Source: Sphingobacterium griseoflavum
Lineage (GTDB): Bacteria > Bacteroidota > Bacteroidia > Sphingobacteriales > Sphingobacteriaceae
Reading direction: 5' to 3'
Assembly: GCF_014653155.1 (NCBI RefSeq)
Contig: NZ_BNAF01000003.1
Coordinates: 62,001 to 126,000 of the forward strand
DNA length: 64,000 nt
Shown here: one piece after another, positions 62,258 to 64,000 of the stretch
Layout: every line of letters starts with the position of its first letter
Position numbering within the stretch: position 1 is the first letter of the stretch
The notes under the pieces: generated by a model
Databases searched by the model: none
The model's input: the letters and a program-made list of their open reading frames with translations, nothing else
Told to the model about the DNA's origin: nothing
Program-made: the position numbers and the translations under genes

Positions 62258-62764
62258 ATGGAACTAGCTGAAGCAAAGGTAAAATTTATTGAAACCTGGG
62301 GTAAATTGGGCTCTGAATGGGGTATAAACCGTACCATGGCGCAAGTACATGCGCTGCTTTTGGTGTCTCCTGAAGCATTGACTACCGAAGAGATTATGGA
62401 AACTTTACGTATCTCCCGCGGGAATGCAAATATGACCCTGAGGGATTTGATTGGGTGGGGATTGATCGAAAAACAACATAAGGCCGGTGAGCGCAAAGAA
62501 TATTTCTACGCCGATAAGGATACGTGGAACATCGCCCGACAAGTAGCCAAGGAGCGCCGCAAAAGGGAGTTGGATCCGGTATTAAAAGTCTTGGAGGAGC
62601 TTACGCAGGTGGAGGGTGACCAAAACGACCCGGCATACCAAACGTTCAACAAATCCGTGACGGACATCAATAAACTGGCAAAAAACGTCGATAAAACGCT
62701 GGACACTATGTTTAAGGCCGAAGAAAATTGGTTTTGGGGCTCCTTATTCAAGCTATTTAAATAA
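62258..62764 (+). CDS. GbsR/MarR-family transcriptional regulator
   Basis: A 168-residue winged helix-turn-helix regulator. The HTH lies at about 27-75: GINRTMAQVHALLLVSPEALTTEEIMETLRISRGNANMTLRDLIGWGLI, then the wing with KAGERKEYFYADKD. The C-terminal half is helical, as expected for dimerisation (KSVTDINKLAKNVDKTLDTMF). GbsR-type proteins often control glycine betaine or envelope genes; the targets here are probably its own gene and the two genes after it. The 10-base core TACTGAAAGT of its operator recurs in front of the next gene. Confidence 0.85.
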   Translation: MELAEAKVKFIETWGKLGSEWGINRTMAQVHALLLVSPEALTTEEIMETLRISRGNANMTLRDLIGWGLIEKQHKAGERKEYFYADKDTWNIARQVAKERRKRELDPVLKVLEELTQVEGDQNDPAYQTFNKSVTDINKLAKNVDKTLDTMFKAEENWFWGSLFKLFK

Positions 62765-62796
62765 GCTATATTTTTTTGCCTATAATTTTCATTTAA

Positions 62797-62806
62797 TACT
62801 GAAAGT
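62797..62806. promoter_or_regulatory. Second copy of the operator core (TACTGAAAGT)
   Basis: An exact match to the complement of 62210-62219 in the operator upstream. It lies 22 bases before the ATG of the DCC-family gene, in the spacer after the regulator gene. Confidence 0.45.
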
Positions 62807-62828
62807 TCCATAATAAAAATACGCAGTT

Positions 62829-63668
62829 ATGAAAGCACTTCAAGATCACCTGATTTTATTCGACGCCGAATGTCCGATGTGCCGCCTCTATACCCAGGCA
62901 TTTGTAGACAGGGGCATGCTTGATAAAGACGGTCGGAAAGCCTATCAGGAATTCCCCGCAGACGCCTGCCCCCTACTCGATCGGCAACGTGCGGTAAACG
63001 AAATTGCACTGGTCAATCTAAAAACGGGCGATGTAACCTATGGTATCGAAAGTATCCTCAAAATTGTCAGCACATCATACCCGCTGCTAAGGCCGATCTT
63101 GCTCTTCAAGCCTTTCCTTTGGTTTATGCGCAAGCTCTACGCCTTTATTTCCTTCAATCGCCGGGTAATTATCCCAGCGCCTGTTTCTGCAGATACTTTT
63201 CAATTACAGCCCAGCTTCCGTCTACGCTATCGCCTAGCATACCTCGTGTTGACGTGGCTCATCACATCCGCTGTGCTCACCGCCTACGTACCCCTGATGG
63301 GCGATCTACTGCCCCAAGGCGCGTCCTACCGCGAGTATATCATCTGTGGCGGGCAGCTTTTTTTCCAGAGCGCCATCATCGGCCTTGCACAAAAGGGCAA
63401 ACACTGGGACTACCTAGGCAACATGATGACCATCTCTCTTGCGGGGGCTTTGCTGTTGCTCCCAATTCTGCTGCTGGCGCCGTGGTTGACCCTCCCTCCG
63501 ATGGTTTACGTCGGCTGTTTTCTGCTGGTCGCGGCAATGATGTTGCTCGAGCACATCCGCAGAACGAAGCTTTTGGGTATGGGGCAGCTGCTCACCATCT
63601 CTTGGGTGCTTTATCGTTTACTGGTTCTTTTATTCATTTTTCTATACGCAGCATATGATCACGTATAA
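62829..63668 (+). CDS. DCC-family thiol-disulfide oxidoreductase-like protein (DUF393) with membrane domain
   Basis: A 279-residue protein. The N-terminal 125 residues are the DCC/DUF393 thioredoxin-like domain, with FDAECPMC giving a Cys15-Pro-Met-Cys18 pair near the start. The C-terminal half has four or five membrane helices (about 138-155, 165-185, 190-220, 222-240, 250-275). The fusion of a DCC domain to a membrane domain is unusual compared with the common 120-140-residue soluble DCC proteins. Its end overlaps the next gene by 14 bases, so the two are probably co-translated. Function unknown; a redox role is implied by the Cys pair. Confidence 0.82.
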   Translation: MKALQDHLILFDAECPMCRLYTQAFVDRGMLDKDGRKAYQEFPADACPLLDRQRAVNEIALVNLKTGDVTYGIESILKIVSTSYPLLRPILLFKPFLWFMRKLYAFISFNRRVIIPAPVSADTFQLQPSFRLRYRLAYLVLTWLITSAVLTAYVPLMGDLLPQGASYREYIICGGQLFFQSAIIGLAQKGKHWDYLGNMMTISLAGALLLLPILLLAPWLTLPPMVYVGCFLLVAAMMLLEHIRRTKLLGMGQLLTISWVLYRLLVLLFIFLYAAYDHV

Positions 63669-64000
63669 CAAAATTATACTCGCCGGAGGCAATGGATACC
63701 TTGGTGGCGTATTAGCTCGATATTATAGTCCCCTCGCACGCGAAGTCATTATCCTCAGCCGGACGGCCAAGCCTGCGGATGGAAACATCAAGACGCTGCA
63801 TTGGGATGGTTGCACTGCTGGCGAATGGACCGCTAGTCTAGAAGACGCCGATCTCTTGGTTAACCTATGCGGAAAAAATGTAAACTGCCGCTACACGGAA
63901 GCCAACAAAGCAGCAATCATCCGATCGCGTGTCGTGCCCACCACGCTTCTAGGAACCGTGATCACGCATCTCCAAAAACCACCCAAACTGTGGATCAATA
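63655..64000 (+). CDS. TIGR01777-family NAD(P)-dependent epimerase/SDR, N-terminal part (cut by window edge)
   Basis: The first 115 residues of an extended short-chain dehydrogenase. The Rossmann motif GGNGYLGG is at 11-18 (one residue off the usual GGTGFIG). ILSRTAKPADG, NIKTLHWDG, DADLLVNLCGKNVNCRYTEANKAAIIRSRV and PPKLWIN follow, all diagnostic of the TIGR01777 (YfcH-like) group. The ATG at 63655 overlaps the end of the DCC gene by 14 bases in another frame. The catalytic Tyr/Lys region lies beyond base 64000. Family function is uncertain. Confidence 0.87.
   Translation, partial: MITYNKIILAGGNGYLGGVLARYYSPLAREVIILSRTAKPADGNIKTLHWDGCTAGEWTASLEDADLLVNLCGKNVNCRYTEANKAAIIRSRVVPTTLLGTVITHLQKPPKLWIN

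Noticed and set aside
1..64000. Defence system, prophage, integrative element or biosynthetic cluster
   Set aside because: No nuclease, methylase, integrase, transposase, capsid or synthase genes were seen; the accessory content is nutrient uptake and its regulation.
1..64000. tRNA or rRNA genes
   Set aside because: No cloverleaf-forming intergenic segment or rRNA signature was noticed on either strand, although weak tRNAs could be missed by eye.

Overview
The window is a 64 kb chromosomal segment from a member of the Bacteroidota, most like the Sphingobacteriaceae (Sphingobacterium/Pedobacter relatives). The reasons are six SusC/SusD outer-membrane pairs, four FecI-type sigma plus FecR-type anti-sigma modules, many promoters of the Bacteroidota type (TTG, 17-23 bases, TAnnTTTG), GLPGLI and DUF3667 proteins, and few Shine-Dalgarno-like sites. 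The genus cannot be fixed by eye. I saw no tRNA, rRNA, CRISPR array, intact transposon or prophage gene.

Layout. 1-7.2 kb holds housekeeping genes, all on the minus strand: the N-terminal part of RlmN, a DUF4349 lipoprotein, a luciferase-like flavin oxidoreductase, MiaE-type tRNA hydroxylase, a Tat-lipoprotein/GMC dehydrogenase pair and a glycosyltransferase. 7.2-14.3 kb (minus) is locus 1: sigma, FecR, SusC, SusD. 14.6-22.3 kb is mixed: a small lipoprotein, a GLPGLI protein coupled to a TonB-dependent barrel, a DUF4256 protein, a secreted M60-like metallopeptidase and a membrane protein. 22.6-31.8 kb (minus) is locus 2: GH1 beta-glucosidase, sigma, FecR, SusC, SusD, glycerophosphodiesterase. 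32.2-39.0 kb (plus) is locus 3: sigma, FecR, SusC, SusD. 39.1-43.9 kb (minus) is locus 4 (SusC, SusD only). 44.2-53.8 kb holds two paralogous small secreted NTF2-like proteins and three copies of a short terminator-ended element that looks like a small RNA. Between them lie a DUF3667 protein and locus 5 (SusC, SusD, small lipoprotein; minus). 54-61.9 kb (plus) is locus 6: sigma, FecR, SusC, SusD, TlpA-like thioredoxin. 62.2-64 kb is a GbsR/MarR-type regulator, a DCC-family thiol protein and the start of a TIGR01777 epimerase.

How it works together. SusC/SusD pairs import nutrients: SusD captures the ligand at the surface and SusC is the TonB-driven pore. The four SusC proteins that sit behind a sigma/FecR pair all carry an N-terminal STN signalling domain. 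The two SusC proteins without sigma/FecR lack it. This fits trans-envelope signalling: ligand-bound SusC acts on FecR, which releases the sigma factor. CG-centred palindromes resembling LacI-family operators lie upstream of several of these units, suggesting a second layer of control by a regulator encoded elsewhere.

The most interesting unexplained feature is the three-copy element at 44219-44294, 45255-45324 and 52790-52860. It has a conserved body of about 35 bases and a terminator hairpin with a UCCCC loop. The stem differs between copies by pair-preserving changes. The first copy has a textbook promoter directly upstream, and two copies precede the paralogous NTF2-like genes.
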